A DNA stretch of 64,000 nt from Rhizobium sp. FKY42 (GTDB lineage: Bacteria; Pseudomonadota; Alphaproteobacteria; Rhizobiales; Rhizobiaceae), in NCBI RefSeq assembly GCF_005222835.1, contig NZ_STGA01000002.1, positions 62,001-126,000 of the forward strand. The letters are read 5' to 3'. Below are positions 53,907 to 63,337 of the stretch, in pieces; position 1 is the first letter of the stretch, and every line of letters begins with the position of its first letter. Under the pieces are notes generated by a model. It searched no databases and was not told the origin of the DNA. It saw nothing but the letters and a program-made list of their open reading frames with translations. The position numbers and the translations under genes were made by a program.

Positions 53907-56609
53907 TCAGCCTTCGTCAGAACCGGGCGTGCGCCCAGAAATGATCTCGCGCTTGCCGACATGGTTTGCAGGACCGACAAGACCCTCCTGTTCCATGCGT
54001 TCGACCAGCGAGGCCGCGCGGTTGTAACCAATAGACAGGCGCCGCTGGATGTAGGAAGTCGAGCACTTGCGGTCTTTCATGACGACCTTGATCGCCTTCT
54101 CGTACAGATCGTCACCCTCGTCCGCACCCATGTTGGTGCGGTCGAATACTGCGCTTTCTTCCTCGGCCTCGGCCTCGATTTCGCTCTCATCCTCAGTGAC
54201 CGTACCCAGGTAGTCTGGACGACCCTGCGCCTTCAGATGTGTCACGACATGTTCGACTTCCGCATCGGAAACGAACGGTCCATGCACACGCATGATACGT
54301 CCGCCGCCTGCCATGTGCAGCATATCGCCCTGCCCCAGCAGATGCTCGGCACCCTGCTCGCCCAGAATGGTACGGCTATCGATCTTGGATGTGACCTGGA
54401 AGGAAATGCGCGTTGGGAAGTTCGCCTTGATCGTGCCGGTAATGACATCGACTGACGGACGCTGTGTGGCCATGATCAGGTGGATACCGGCAGCACGCGC
54501 CATCTGCGCCAGACGCTGGATCGCGCCTTCGATCTCCTTGCCTGCGACCATCATCAGGTCAGCCATTTCGTCGACGATGACGACGATGTATGGCATCGGT
54601 GAGAGATCGAGTTCCTGATCTTCGTAGACGATCTCGCCAGAATGCCTGTCGAAGCCAGTCTGGACGCTGACCGTGATCGTCTCGCCTTTCTCCCGCGCCT
54701 GTGCCGCGCGCTGATTGTAGCCATCGATATTGCGAACGCCGAGACGCGACATCTTGCGATAGCGGTCTTCCATTTCGCGAACCGCCCATTTCAGCGCCAG
54801 TACGGCCTTCTTCGGATCGGTCACGACCGGAGTCAACAGGTGTGGAATGCCGTCATAGACGGACAGTTCCAGCATCTTGGGGTCGATCATGATCATGCGG
54901 CACTCTTCCGGGCGAAGCCGGTACAGCAGCGATAGAATCATGGTGTTGATGGCAACAGACTTACCGGAGCCGGTTGTCCCGGCGACCAGCAGGTGCGGCA
55001 TCTTCGCCAATTCAGCAATGACAGGCTCGCCACCGATCGTCTTGCCAAGGCACAGCGGCAGGCGATGCTTGGTCTCCCAATAATCCTCGCACTCGATGAG
55101 TTCGCGGAAGAAAACCATTTCGCGCACGGCGTTCGGAAGTTCGATACCGATGACGTTACGTCCGGGGACTACCGCAACGCGCGCCGAAAGTGCTGACATC
55201 GAACGGGCGATATCGTCGGCCAGACCGATGACACGGGACGACTTGACACCCGGAGCTGGTTCGAATTCGTAAAGCGTGACAACGGGACCGGGGCGAACAT
55301 CGATGATTTCACCCTTGACGCCGAAATCCTCCAGAATGCTTTCCAGAAGGCCCGCGCTCTGCTGAAGCGCGTCAGGTTGCAGCGCCTCGGTCTGCTGTCC
55401 ATACGGCTGCTGCAGAAGAGAAATCGGCGGGAATTCGTAATTCTCGTCGCTCGGACGCACGGTACGATGATCGTCAAGGCCAGGAAGCGTAATAGTCGGA
55501 CGTGATGAGATCGGTACGATGGTTCTGGGCGGCTGAGCCACCTGTGCAACGGGCGGTTCGAACACCACTTCCGGAACAGGCGCGGCAACCTGATGCTCGG
55601 TGGCGGTTATCAGCGACTGAGCCGTCTCTTCAACGAGCAGCGGAAGGTCATCAAGCGAATGAGTGCCCTGCCACACCGTGGTCCAGTTGAAGGATACCGT
55701 ATTGGAAATCGTCAACTGATTGGCAACGGCGACATAAGGTGCAACCGGCTCAGCAGCCGAAACCTGCGGAGGTTGGGCCGGCTCGACTGCGGCAACCGAT
55801 GTCTGCGGCTCTGCGCGCCTTACTTCGCGATAAAGGGAAACGATCGAATTTTGCAAGGCAGGACGTGGTTGGCGAATGACTTCGGCCGGACGACGCGGCA
55901 GGAATGGCGTCGCGACCGGAGCAGAGGTGACAGCGACGTCGGCAACCGGCAAATCACCCTCGAAGAACGCAAAGTCAGAAAGCCATGGCAGGCTGGTTTC
56001 CGGCTTTGCAGTCATCGGCTGTGCCAACTCTGGCTGGACGGAAGCCTCCGGGCTCTGCGGCGCTGATGGCTGCACCGCTTGCGACAAGGGCGTCGGTGTC
56101 TCTACCTTCGCCTCTTCCGCCTTCTGTTCGGGCTCCTCCGGCTGATAGTTCGGGCGCGCCCGCTTCACGATCAAAGCTCGCGGTGATGGCTGCGGCCGAA
56201 CCTTCGGCTGAACCGGCTGGTTGGCAACCGGCTGCTGCATGGCCTGCGCTGCCCCCTGCAGGGCATTTACCAGCAATTCCGGCGCTAGCGTTTCGGCTAC
56301 CGCTTCAGGCTTGGCCATATCGAGCGGCTCAACCAGGCGGCTTTCCGCAGCGGGCTTGCGTTCTTCCGGCGCCAGCGGTGAAAGCTCGTTACGGGTGCGC
56401 TTTGGAATGGCGCTCTCCGGCGTGCGCGTAAAGCGAACATTCGGCGCAAGCTTGAATGCGGCCTGCCACGGCGCCTGATCCAGTGGCACCTCCGGCGGGC
56501 GCGCGGCGGTCGTCATCCGGTTATCCCGAACGGGTTGACCCTGCGGATCGGGTTCCGCAGAAGATTCGTTCTGAAGGGAATTGGGGAAGTTGTTTCGATT
56601 GAATTGCAT
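53907..56609 (-). CDS. ftsK: FtsK-type DNA translocase lacking N-terminal membrane helices
   Basis: 900 residues from the ATG at 56609; a TTG six codons earlier is possible. The first ~400 residues are Pro/Ala/Gln/Glu-rich linker with no hydrophobic helix. The motor follows: [20 protein letters not shown] (alpha domain), Walker [21 protein letters not shown] (around residue 560), Walker [14 protein letters not shown] and [20 protein letters not shown]. The C-terminal winged-helix gamma domain ([20 protein letters not shown]) would read KOPS-like DNA sites. Rhizobia carry more than one FtsK; this one looks soluble, with a role in DNA pumping or dimer resolution rather than septal anchoring. 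Confidence 0.92.
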   Translation of the reverse strand: MQFNRNNFPNSLQNESSAEPDPQGQPVRDNRMTTAARPPEVPLDQAPWQAAFKLAPNVRFTRTPESAIPKRTRNELSPLAPEERKPAAESRLVEPLDMAKPEAVAETLAPELLVNALQGAAQAMQQPVANQPVQPKVRPQPSPRALIVKRARPNYQPEEPEQKAEEAKVETPTPLSQAVQPSAPQSPEASVQPELAQPMTAKPETSLPWLSDFAFFEGDLPVADVAVTSAPVATPFLPRRPAEVIRQPRPALQNSIVSLYREVRRAEPQTSVAAVEPAQPPQVSAAEPVAPYVAVANQLTISNTVSFNWTTVWQGTHSLDDLPLLVEETAQSLITATEHQVAAPVPEVVFEPPVAQVAQPPRTIVPISSRPTITLPGLDDHRTVRPSDENYEFPPISLLQQPYGQQTEALQPDALQQSAGLLESILEDFGVKGEIIDVRPGPVVTLYEFEPAPGVKSSRVIGLADDIARSMSALSARVAVVPGRNVIGIELPNAVREMVFFRELIECEDYWETKHRLPLCLGKTIGGEPVIAELAKMPHLLVAGTTGSGKSVAINTMILSLLYRLRPEECRMIMIDPKMLELSVYDGIPHLLTPVVTDPKKAVLALKWAVREMEDRYRKMSRLGVRNIDGYNQRAAQAREKGETITVSVQTGFDRHSGEIVYEDQELDLSPMPYIVVIVDEMADLMMVAGKEIEGAIQRLAQMARAAGIHLIMATQRPSVDVITGTIKANFPTRISFQVTSKIDSRTILGEQGAEHLLGQGDMLHMAGGGRIMRVHGPFVSDAEVEHVVTHLKAQGRPDYLGTVTEDESEIEAEAEEESAVFDRTNMGADEGDDLYEKAIKVVMKDRKCSTSYIQRRLSIGYNRAASLVERMEQEGLVGPANHVGKREIISGRTPGSDEG

Positions 56610-56810
56610 GATACCGACCGCGTACAAAATGGCATCACTATGAGTAAAAAATAAAGGTTAATGCCTCCTTTAGATTAGGGTGAGGGTATGGTCGCAAAGC
56701 TCTGAAATTTGCCCATGAAAATCAAGGTGACGCGATGCTATGCAACTGAAATAAAAACATAATTTTTTAGCCAATTTTCCAGCGTAAGCATTCACTTTTC
56801 TTCTTCAAGC
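56610..56810 (-). promoter_or_regulatory. ftsK upstream region
   Basis: 201 bp between the recX stop and the ftsK start, strongly AT-rich (for example around 56745-56775). It must hold the ftsK promoter, and possibly the end of the recX transcript. No gene-like frame and no clear hairpin were seen. Confidence 0.35.
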
Positions 56811-57374
56811 CTACCCGAAGGATTGCTCTGAGAGCATGTCTTCCGCCTCATCGCGATCCATGGCGAATACCTTGGCCCCAACCTCGAATGAAAAACCTTG
56901 ACGGGCAAAAGCCGAAAGCTCTTTCGCCTTCTGCTTGTCATCCAGCTCCGTCCGTCTGAAGGGTCCAAAGCCACGGCGGCGGGCATAGATGACGGCTGCT
57001 AGGAGGTCGTTTGCTTCACTCACCGCTTCGTCGGCAATTTCGCGAGCCACACCCTTCTGCACCAGCGTCTGGCGGATTGCCTTCTTCGATTTTCCGGCAC
57101 GTTGAGAGGAGCGCGCGCGGATATCGGCATAGGCGTTGTCGTCCAACGCCTTCACGCTGTAACCAAATGCGACAGCTTCCGCTGCCAGAGCAGTTATTTG
57201 CTCCACAGTAATACCCTCGAATTTTTCGCGCGCCTTGCGTGCAATAGCATCAGCCAATTGTCGCTCGGTCATCATCCGCTTCGAGAGACGGTAGGCCGCA
57301 GAATTCTTGGCCCAGGCCAGCATGCGTGGCGTGGGCTTCGTCTCTTGCTCGTCACTTTCACTTGTTTCCATCAT
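56811..57374 (-). CDS. recX: Regulatory protein RecX
   Basis: A 187-residue, charged, helical protein with three RecX-type repeats. Recognisable parts are AWAKNSAAYRLSKRMMTERQ, LADAIARKAREKFEGI, QRAGKSKKAIRQTLVQKGVA and FARQGFSFEVGAKVFAMDRD. RecX binds RecA filaments and limits recombinase activity. There are two adjacent possible ATG starts (57374, 57371). It lies 50 nt after the TRAP binding-protein gene, same direction, so read-through from the thiamine-salvage operon is possible. Confidence 0.85.
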   Translation of the reverse strand: MMETSESDEQETKPTPRMLAWAKNSAAYRLSKRMMTERQLADAIARKAREKFEGITVEQITALAAEAVAFGYSVKALDDNAYADIRARSSQRAGKSKKAIRQTLVQKGVAREIADEAVSEANDLLAAVIYARRRGFGPFRRTELDDKQKAKELSAFARQGFSFEVGAKVFAMDRDEAEDMLSEQSFG

Positions 57375-57424
57375 CCCGTTTTATCGGATTGGATGCTGTC
57401 CTGTGAAGCGACCGGCACTGAAAT

Positions 57425-58417
57425 TCACGCCGAGGCTATGGCCTCGATCTTCTGCATACCGCCAACGATCGCGCTGAAATCGCTCCAAACGGACCTCGCG
57501 CCGTTTCTCCAGCCATCCAGGTTTTCCGGCTGCAAGACCTTTCCACCCTTTGCGGCAGCCTGCTCCATCGATCGGGTCTCATCTTCGACAATCAGCCGGT
57601 TGAAATACTCCGCCCCCTCCTGCGCAGCCTTGGTCATAACCGCCTGCTCTTCCGCGGAGAGCCCGGCCCAAAAGCTTGCTGCAAAATAGACCACGCCAGA
57701 AGCGCGGATATGAGCGGTTTGCGTCAGATACGGCACGACCTCGTAAAGCTTGAACCCGGCATAGGCTGACTTCGTCAGATCCATGGCATCCGCCACGCCG
57801 GTCGAAAGTGCATTATAGGTTTCCGTGATTGGAATACCGATGGGAGAGGCGCCATAGGCGCTCCAAAGCTTGGTATGAAGCGGGCTTTGAATGACCCGGA
57901 TACGTTTTCCGCGAAGTCCTTCCGGCGACGTAATCGGCTCCTTTGTCAGCAGGTGGCGAGCACCATAGTCGATAAAGGCCGTGGCAATGAAATTCTGTGT
58001 CGCGAGTTTCGCTTGAAGCTCCGTTCCAGTTGTTCCTGTGACTATCCGGCGAAGATGTGCCGGATCCTTGAACAGGAAAGGCAGATCAAGGATCTGCAGT
58101 TCCGGCACCCAACCGGAAAGAGCCGAAACGGTCGAGAGGCTTGCCTGCACGGAACCGAGGCGGCTCGCCTCTGCCACCTCCTTTTCCCCGCCCAACGCGC
58201 CGTTCGGCACGATGTTGAACCGGAAACGACCGGGCAGTTTTGCTTCAACCTGCTGTGCGATGAAGCGCCAGATCTTCGTCTCCGGCTTGTCCTCGCCAAG
58301 GAGAGAGGCAACCGTGATCGTCGTCGTCTTGGCGAATGCCGAACGGGCCAGAAACGGTGCGGCGAGCGCAGCGGTCATGGTGCTTGTCACAAAAAGACGG
58401 CGCGAAATGGCAGACAT
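57425..58417 (-). CDS. TRAP transporter substrate-binding protein (DctP family)
   Basis: 330 residues from the ATG at 58417 (AAAGG site upstream; a longer frame start lies in the permease gene). The signal sequence MSAISRRLFVTSTMTAALAA has a twin-arginine look, and the mature part starts after RSAFA. DctP features include FRFNIVPNGALGGEKEVAEA, ELQILDLPFLFKDPAHLRRI, LLTKEPITSPEGLRGKRIRV and ALSTGVADAMDLTKSA. It is 13 nt downstream of the fused permease gene. The ligand is unknown; linkage to thiMED suggests a thiamine-related compound. Confidence 0.87.
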   Translation of the reverse strand: MSAISRRLFVTSTMTAALAAPFLARSAFAKTTTITVASLLGEDKPETKIWRFIAQQVEAKLPGRFRFNIVPNGALGGEKEVAEASRLGSVQASLSTVSALSGWVPELQILDLPFLFKDPAHLRRIVTGTTGTELQAKLATQNFIATAFIDYGARHLLTKEPITSPEGLRGKRIRVIQSPLHTKLWSAYGASPIGIPITETYNALSTGVADAMDLTKSAYAGFKLYEVVPYLTQTAHIRASGVVYFAASFWAGLSAEEQAVMTKAAQEGAEYFNRLIVEDETRSMEQAAAKGGKVLQPENLDGWRNGARSVWSDFSAIVGGMQKIEAIASA

Positions 58418-58430
58418 GTTCTGAGACCTT

Positions 58431-60218
58431 TCAGAAAAGCAACGTGCCAAGGCACATTAAAAACAGGGATACAAGCAGCGCAGCCAAATAAGGCAGGACG
58501 GCGCGAAACAGCTGTGATGCAGGAACGGACGTTACGCCCGAGACGACATAGATGAGCATGCCGAGCGGCGGGGTCAGGCCATGGATCATCAGGTTGACGA
58601 CCAGAATGACGCCGAAATGGATGGGATCGAGACCGGCTGCGGCGGCAGCCGGCACAAGAATAGGACCAAGCAGCAGGATCGCTGCACCGATATCAAGCAC
58701 CAGACCGGCGACCAGCAGAACAAGGTTCGCCATCAACAGAACCAGCCCCGGTGAACTGCCCAGCGAATGGACGATTTGCGTCAACGAGGCTGCTACGCCA
58801 TCCACCGCGAGCAAAAACGCAAAGGGCGCGGCAGATCCGATCAGCAGGCCGATGGCTCCCGCTTCCAACGCCGACTGTCGAAAACACGACCATATGCTGC
58901 GGGAAGCCGAACGCGCGGCGAATGACAGCAGAAGCGTGAAGCCTGCGGCGAGCGCCGCTGCCTCCGTCGGCGTCACAACGCCAAAGCGGATTCCGGCAAC
59001 GACGATAATACCCAATCCAAATGCGGGAATTGCGCTTCTGGCCGCACTCCACCTCTGCCGACTGCTTGCCTTATTCATGGATGGCCCGGCCCTCACGGAC
59101 AGGCTTATCGCAACGGCGAGGCAGAGCGCCATCAGACCTCCCGCGAAAAAACCTCCGGCCAGCAGCGAACCGACCGAGAGATTTGTCGCCGAGGCCAGCA
59201 GCAGGAATGCAATAGAGGGCGGAATGACATTGTCGAGTACGGAAGAGGCAGCGATGATCGCTCCCGCCTGCGCAGGTGGATAACCATTTCGCACCAGTTG
59301 CGGCTGAAACGTGGACGCGCCAAAGGCAGCGTTCGCGACGGATGAGCCAGACGCACCTGAAAAAATGACACTGGTCAACAGGACAGTCTGCGCCAGTCCT
59401 CCCTTTCGATGACCGACAAGGGAGGCTGCAAAGGCGACCAGTCGCTCCGCGGTGCCGGAAACCGTGAGCAATGCACCGGCCAGAAGGAAGAAGGGAATCG
59501 ACAGAAGCAAAAAGCGCGACATTCCATTGATGGCGGACGAAACGAGTGCCGGTTCCGGCAATGCGCCTCCGAAGAGTGGAGCGAAACAGGCGGCGGCGAG
59601 GAAAGCATGTGCCAGTGGTGCCGAAACCAGGAGGCCGAACCCGGCGATCAGCGCCATGAAAAGGCTGGGCGGCCAATCGCTATCAACCGTCGCGATTTTC
59701 GATGACCCGTAAAGCAGTCCGGCAATCACCAGCGATACGAACAGTCCCCGTATCTTACCGGCAAGCACGCGATCGCAGCCGAGCATGACGAGCAATAACA
59801 GACCACCCGTGACGAAGAAGGAAAATCGTATCCATTCCGGTAGCCCAAGCGTGGGCGATACCCCTCCAATCGCTGAAATGCTGGACGACGCCCCATTGAC
59901 CAACCCGAGCGCAGCCGTAACCGAGATTGCATCTGCAGCGATATCGAATGTGCTTCCACAAGAGCTTGGAAGCCACCGCCGCAAGATATCGAACCGCATG
60001 GAAAGAGGGCCACGATAGGCAAGCGGCATCGCAAGCGCAATGAGCGCAAGATGCAGCCAGATCGCCAATTCTTCCTGCCCGAGAAAGCCGGTCCGGAACA
60101 GGTAGCGGGCGGCGACGTTTGCCAGCACCAGCACAAGCAGGACTGCCATGAGGCCTGCAAGCGCGTTCCCCAGCAACCGCTCCAGCCTATCGCGAAAGCC
60201 CGCAATCAAGCAGTCCAC
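58431..60218 (-). CDS. TRAP transporter fused small/large permease (DctQM)
   Basis: 595 residues from a GTG lying inside the end of thiD (13-nt overlap). Residues 1-150 are a DctQ-like four-helix unit (AVLLVLVLANVAARYLFRTG; FLGQEELAIWLHLALIALAM). From about residue 180 a DctM large subunit follows with many helices, including SVIFSGASGSSVANAAFGAS, ASSVLDNVIPPSIAFLLLAS and LILVVNLMIHG-type sequence near the end (FGVILVVNLMIHGLTPPLGM). It is an ion-driven importer for organic solutes. The overlap with thiD makes co-translation and functional linkage likely. Confidence 0.88.
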   Translation of the reverse strand: MDCLIAGFRDRLERLLGNALAGLMAVLLVLVLANVAARYLFRTGFLGQEELAIWLHLALIALAMPLAYRGPLSMRFDILRRWLPSSCGSTFDIAADAISVTAALGLVNGASSSISAIGGVSPTLGLPEWIRFSFFVTGGLLLLVMLGCDRVLAGKIRGLFVSLVIAGLLYGSSKIATVDSDWPPSLFMALIAGFGLLVSAPLAHAFLAAACFAPLFGGALPEPALVSSAINGMSRFLLLSIPFFLLAGALLTVSGTAERLVAFAASLVGHRKGGLAQTVLLTSVIFSGASGSSVANAAFGASTFQPQLVRNGYPPAQAGAIIAASSVLDNVIPPSIAFLLLASATNLSVGSLLAGGFFAGGLMALCLAVAISLSVRAGPSMNKASSRQRWSAARSAIPAFGLGIIVVAGIRFGVVTPTEAAALAAGFTLLLSFAARSASRSIWSCFRQSALEAGAIGLLIGSAAPFAFLLAVDGVAASLTQIVHSLGSSPGLVLLMANLVLLVAGLVLDIGAAILLLGPILVPAAAAAGLDPIHFGVILVVNLMIHGLTPPLGMLIYVVSGVTSVPASQLFRAVLPYLAALLVSLFLMCLGTLLF

Positions 60219-61006
60219 CAGCCATGGAAATGATGCACCGGCCCGCGGCCTGAACCAACCTTCAACGCCACACCCGCTTTCAGGGCGGCGTGAAGATAGG
60301 ATTTTGCGGATTGGGCAGCTTTTTCGAGAGAGGCTCCCTTTGCCAGTTCCGCGGCCAGCGCGGCAGCCAGCGTACAGCCGGTTCCGTGATCATTGCTGGT
60401 TTCGATGCGCTCTGCCGTCAAATCCACTGTCTGGTTTGCCGTGATCAGGAAATCCGTACTTTCAGCCGAACTGCCATGCCCGCCTTTGATGAGAACGGCC
60501 TTTGCGCCGAGGGACAATATCTGTCGTGCCTGTACCTGCATCTCATCTGCGTTTTCCGCGACCGGCCTGCCCGTCAGCAAGGCCGCTTCAGGCAGATTGG
60601 GGGTCACGACCGCAGCGAGCGGTATCAGTCGGTTTCTCAGCGTTTCGATCGCATCTTCCCGCAGCAAACGATCGCCAGAGGTGGCAACCATTACCGGGTC
60701 CACGACAATCGGCCCCGCAAAAGCGGCCAATTCGTCGGCAATGGTTGCAATGGTTTCACTGCGTGACACCATGCCGATCTTCAGCGCATTGACCGGAAAA
60801 TCTGAAAAGACCGCGCGCATCTGTGCTGCAATCATGGCCGAGGTTATGTCCTCCACAGCCGTGACGCCGCGTGTGTTCTGCGCGGTGATCGCCGTGACAA
60901 CACTGGCGCCATATACTCCGAGTGCGGAAAAGGTCTTCAGATCAGCCTGAATTCCCGCGCCGCCCCCGCTATCGGATCCGGCTATCGTCAGGGCAATGGC
61001 AGTCAT
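60206..61006 (-). CDS. thiD: Hydroxymethylpyrimidine (phospho)kinase
   Basis: A 266-residue ribokinase-fold enzyme phosphorylating HMP and HMP-P. N-terminal substrate motif IAGSDSGGGAGIQADLKTFS. Central VVDPVMVATSGDRLL. The C-terminal ATP/anion-hole motif is SNDHGTGCTLAAALAAELAK (Asp as catalytic base). The ATG overlaps the thiE stop (ATGA). It supplies HMP-PP to ThiE in thiamine salvage or synthesis. Its last codons overlap the TRAP permease start. Confidence 0.94.
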   Translation of the reverse strand: MTAIALTIAGSDSGGGAGIQADLKTFSALGVYGASVVTAITAQNTRGVTAVEDITSAMIAAQMRAVFSDFPVNALKIGMVSRSETIATIADELAAFAGPIVVDPVMVATSGDRLLREDAIETLRNRLIPLAAVVTPNLPEAALLTGRPVAENADEMQVQARQILSLGAKAVLIKGGHGSSAESTDFLITANQTVDLTAERIETSNDHGTGCTLAAALAAELAKGASLEKAAQSAKSYLHAALKAGVALKVGSGRGPVHHFHGWWTA

Positions 61007-61665
61007 TGTGCATGATCCTTCAAACTAGCATCCACAGCTCTGCGGAAGGATGCGGTCGCTTCGGCAATATTCGATGCCCTGAACAAAGCTGAAATGGCCG
61101 CAACACCATCCGCACCTTGCGCGATGACCGAGCCGATACGGTCCACCGAAATTCCGGCAATCGCTCCGACCGGGAGAGACGGGTTCAACTGTCGGATCTG
61201 GTCTCGCAAGTTGCGCAGACCTTCCAGGCCTAGCGGCGGATCAGGATTGACCTTTGACAGAGTCTCGAACACGCCGCCAATGCAGGCGTAATTAACGGGC
61301 GCGCTTCCCGCATAGTCGGCATCAGCAGGCTTCTTGACCGTAAGGCCTATGATCGCATCCGGCCCCAGCAAGCGACGGGCCGTTTCGGCGTCCATGTCCT
61401 CCGCGCCGAGATGGACACCGTCCACCCCAGCAGCGAGCGCCACATCGACCCGATCGTTGATGACGAGCGGAACTCCTGTTGCAGCGATAGCCTGCCGTAT
61501 TGCTGAGGCTCGTTCTATCATCATCCGGGTGGAAGCGGATTTATCGCGATACTGCAGAATGGTGGCGCCGCTCTGCGCAGCAATCGCCGCCAGTTCAGGC
61601 AGGTGGCCTACATCGCTTAAGGATGCGTCGACAATGGCGTTCAATCTGTAGTCCACCTGTCTCAT
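61003..61665 (-). CDS. thiE: Thiamine-phosphate synthase
   Basis: A 220-residue TIM-barrel enzyme that joins HMP-PP and thiazole phosphate. Motifs: ATILQYRDKSASTRMM, GVPLVINDRVDVALAAGVDG, VHLGAEDMDAETARRLLGPD and VGAIAGISVDRIG near the C-terminus. It overlaps thiM upstream and thiD downstream through ATGA junctions. Confidence 0.93.
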   Translation of the reverse strand: MRQVDYRLNAIVDASLSDVGHLPELAAIAAQSGATILQYRDKSASTRMMIERASAIRQAIAATGVPLVINDRVDVALAAGVDGVHLGAEDMDAETARRLLGPDAIIGLTVKKPADADYAGSAPVNYACIGGVFETLSKVNPDPPLGLEGLRNLRDQIRQLNPSLPVGAIAGISVDRIGSVIAQGADGVAAISALFRASNIAEATASFRRAVDASLKDHAQ

Positions 61666-62399
61666 GCTTCTATCCTTACCCGATGATTGAGTTCAGTCGC
61701 GTCAAGAGACGCAAGTGCGTCGAGAAAGGCTGGCTCGAATGTTCCGGGTCCACGTGCATGGGTGGCGGCGATCTCGGCGGCACTGCCGGTGACTGACAAC
61801 GCGCAGGCCGCGGCAACCAAGGCATCGGCCTCAACTGCCATGAAGGCGGCAATAACGCCACCTGAGAGGCACCCGGTACCAGTAACCTGTGCCATCCAGG
61901 GATGACCATTGCGGACCGAAACACGCCGCTCGCCATCGGCCAGTTCATCAACCGGCCCGGTCTGGATGCGAAGGCTGGCGCGCGTATCGCCAATCACGCT
62001 CATTTCTGCCCGATTGCCGCGCACGATGGTGGGGCCGAGTGAAATAAGCTCGCGAGCGAACTCCAGCCTGCCGGGTGAATAATCGCAGTGAACAGGATCC
62101 ATGATCCACGGCTTCCCGCCGGCATTCGCCACATCGACTGCAATACGGATCACGGCCCGGCGCTCGGCATCCAATGTGCCGAGATTGATGGTCAGCGCAT
62201 CTGCCTTTGCTACGAAGTCGGCGATTTCATCGCGGGAGGAGGTCATCGAAGGAATACCGCCCACGACGGTGATGCCATCTGCTGTAAACTTCTGGACCAC
62301 GGTGTTCATCAGGCAATGGACACGCGGCCTCTGGGCCCGAACACGGGTCAGAAGCGCTCCTGCATCTTCAGCAGTCGGCTGCCGCTTGACGCCACTCAT
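61662..62399 (-). CDS. thiM: Hydroxyethylthiazole kinase
   Basis: A 245-residue ribokinase-like enzyme that phosphorylates hydroxyethylthiazole (HET) to feed ThiE. It has HCLMNTVVQKFTADGITVVG, GGIPSMTSSRDEIADFVAKA, LTINLGTLDAERR, KPWIMDPVHCDYS and the catalytic-Cys-region QVTGTGCLSGGVIAAFMAVE. The ATG overlaps the thiY stop. Presence of ThiM means the cell expects external or recycled thiazole, which matters for interpreting the TRAP genes downstream. Confidence 0.93.
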   Translation of the reverse strand: MSGVKRQPTAEDAGALLTRVRAQRPRVHCLMNTVVQKFTADGITVVGGIPSMTSSRDEIADFVAKADALTINLGTLDAERRAVIRIAVDVANAGGKPWIMDPVHCDYSPGRLEFARELISLGPTIVRGNRAEMSVIGDTRASLRIQTGPVDELADGERRVSVRNGHPWMAQVTGTGCLSGGVIAAFMAVEADALVAAACALSVTGSAAEIAATHARGPGTFEPAFLDALASLDATELNHRVRIEA

Positions 62400-63337
62400 T
62401 TCAGCTCCACCGCAATATCGTCTACAGCTGGCGCCTTGGGGATCAAGCCACTCTCGGCCATGAAGGTGCCAAAGCGCTGATAGCGGGCACGATCCAGCGC
62501 GGCAGGTCGCTTGGCAAGGCGTGGCAGCGTGTCGACAAAGGCCTTTCGGTTCAGCTCGTTGTCCAGATCGGGATAGGCCTTGAGAAAGAGGGCGAGAGCC
62601 TCATCCGGATGATTGGTCAAATATACGGCCGCCTTTTCCACGGCCTGGAGAAAACGCGGAAGACGGGGATCTGCAGCAAGCTGTTTGCGGGTCACGAAGA
62701 CAAGCTCGTCGTAAACCGGCACGCCGTGCTCTTCGGGGAAGAATACCTTGCCTTCATGACCTTCGATCCGCATCTGGGTCAGCTCGAAGTTTCGAAAGCC
62801 GCCAATCGTGGCGTCCACCTTCCCGGCAATCAGGCTTGGCGAGAGCGAGAAGTTGACGTTGACCAGCTCCACCTCGGAGAGCTGTACGCCCTCCCCGGCC
62901 AGCATGCGCTTCAGCATTGCATCCTCGAACCCGGAGACCGAGAAGCCGATTTTCTTACCCTTGAGATCCTTGAGTGACTTGATTGGCCCATTGGCCAGCA
63001 CTGTCACCGTGTTCAGCGGCGTTTCGACCAGTGTACCGAAGCGCACCAGCGGCAATCCAGCGGTAGTATCGAGATAGAGGTTGGGCTGATAGTGGATGCC
63101 GATATCTGCCTCGCCCGTCGATACAAGACGCGGCACGGCGGAGGGATCCGCAGGCGGAATGAGCTTCACCTCAAGTCCTGCCTCCGCGAAATAGCCCTTC
63201 TGCTGTGCCACAACCAGCGGCGCATGATCGGGGTTCACGAACCATTCCAGCAAAACATTCAGCTTGTCTGCGGCATAGGCAGACGCAGGCACGGCAAGAG
63301 CAGCCAGCGCGACGAGCGCTGCAAGAAAGCGTTTCAT
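62396..63337 (-). CDS. thiY: ABC binding protein for a pyrimidine thiamine precursor (ThiY/NMT1-type)
   Basis: 313 residues from the ATG at 63337, overlapping the permease stop (ATGA) with GGGA upstream; longer in-frame starts lie in the permease gene. Signal peptide MKRFLAALVALAALAVPASA. The mature NMT1-type fold has LLEWFVNPDHAPLVVAQQKG, YFAEAGLEVKLIPPADPSAV and GEADIGIHYQPNLYLDTTAG. ThiY proteins bind formylaminopyrimidine or HMP-like precursors in the periplasm. Confidence 0.88.
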   Translation of the reverse strand: MKRFLAALVALAALAVPASAYAADKLNVLLEWFVNPDHAPLVVAQQKGYFAEAGLEVKLIPPADPSAVPRLVSTGEADIGIHYQPNLYLDTTAGLPLVRFGTLVETPLNTVTVLANGPIKSLKDLKGKKIGFSVSGFEDAMLKRMLAGEGVQLSEVELVNVNFSLSPSLIAGKVDATIGGFRNFELTQMRIEGHEGKVFFPEEHGVPVYDELVFVTRKQLAADPRLPRFLQAVEKAAVYLTNHPDEALALFLKAYPDLDNELNRKAFVDTLPRLAKRPAALDRARYQRFGTFMAESGLIPKAPAVDDIAVELK

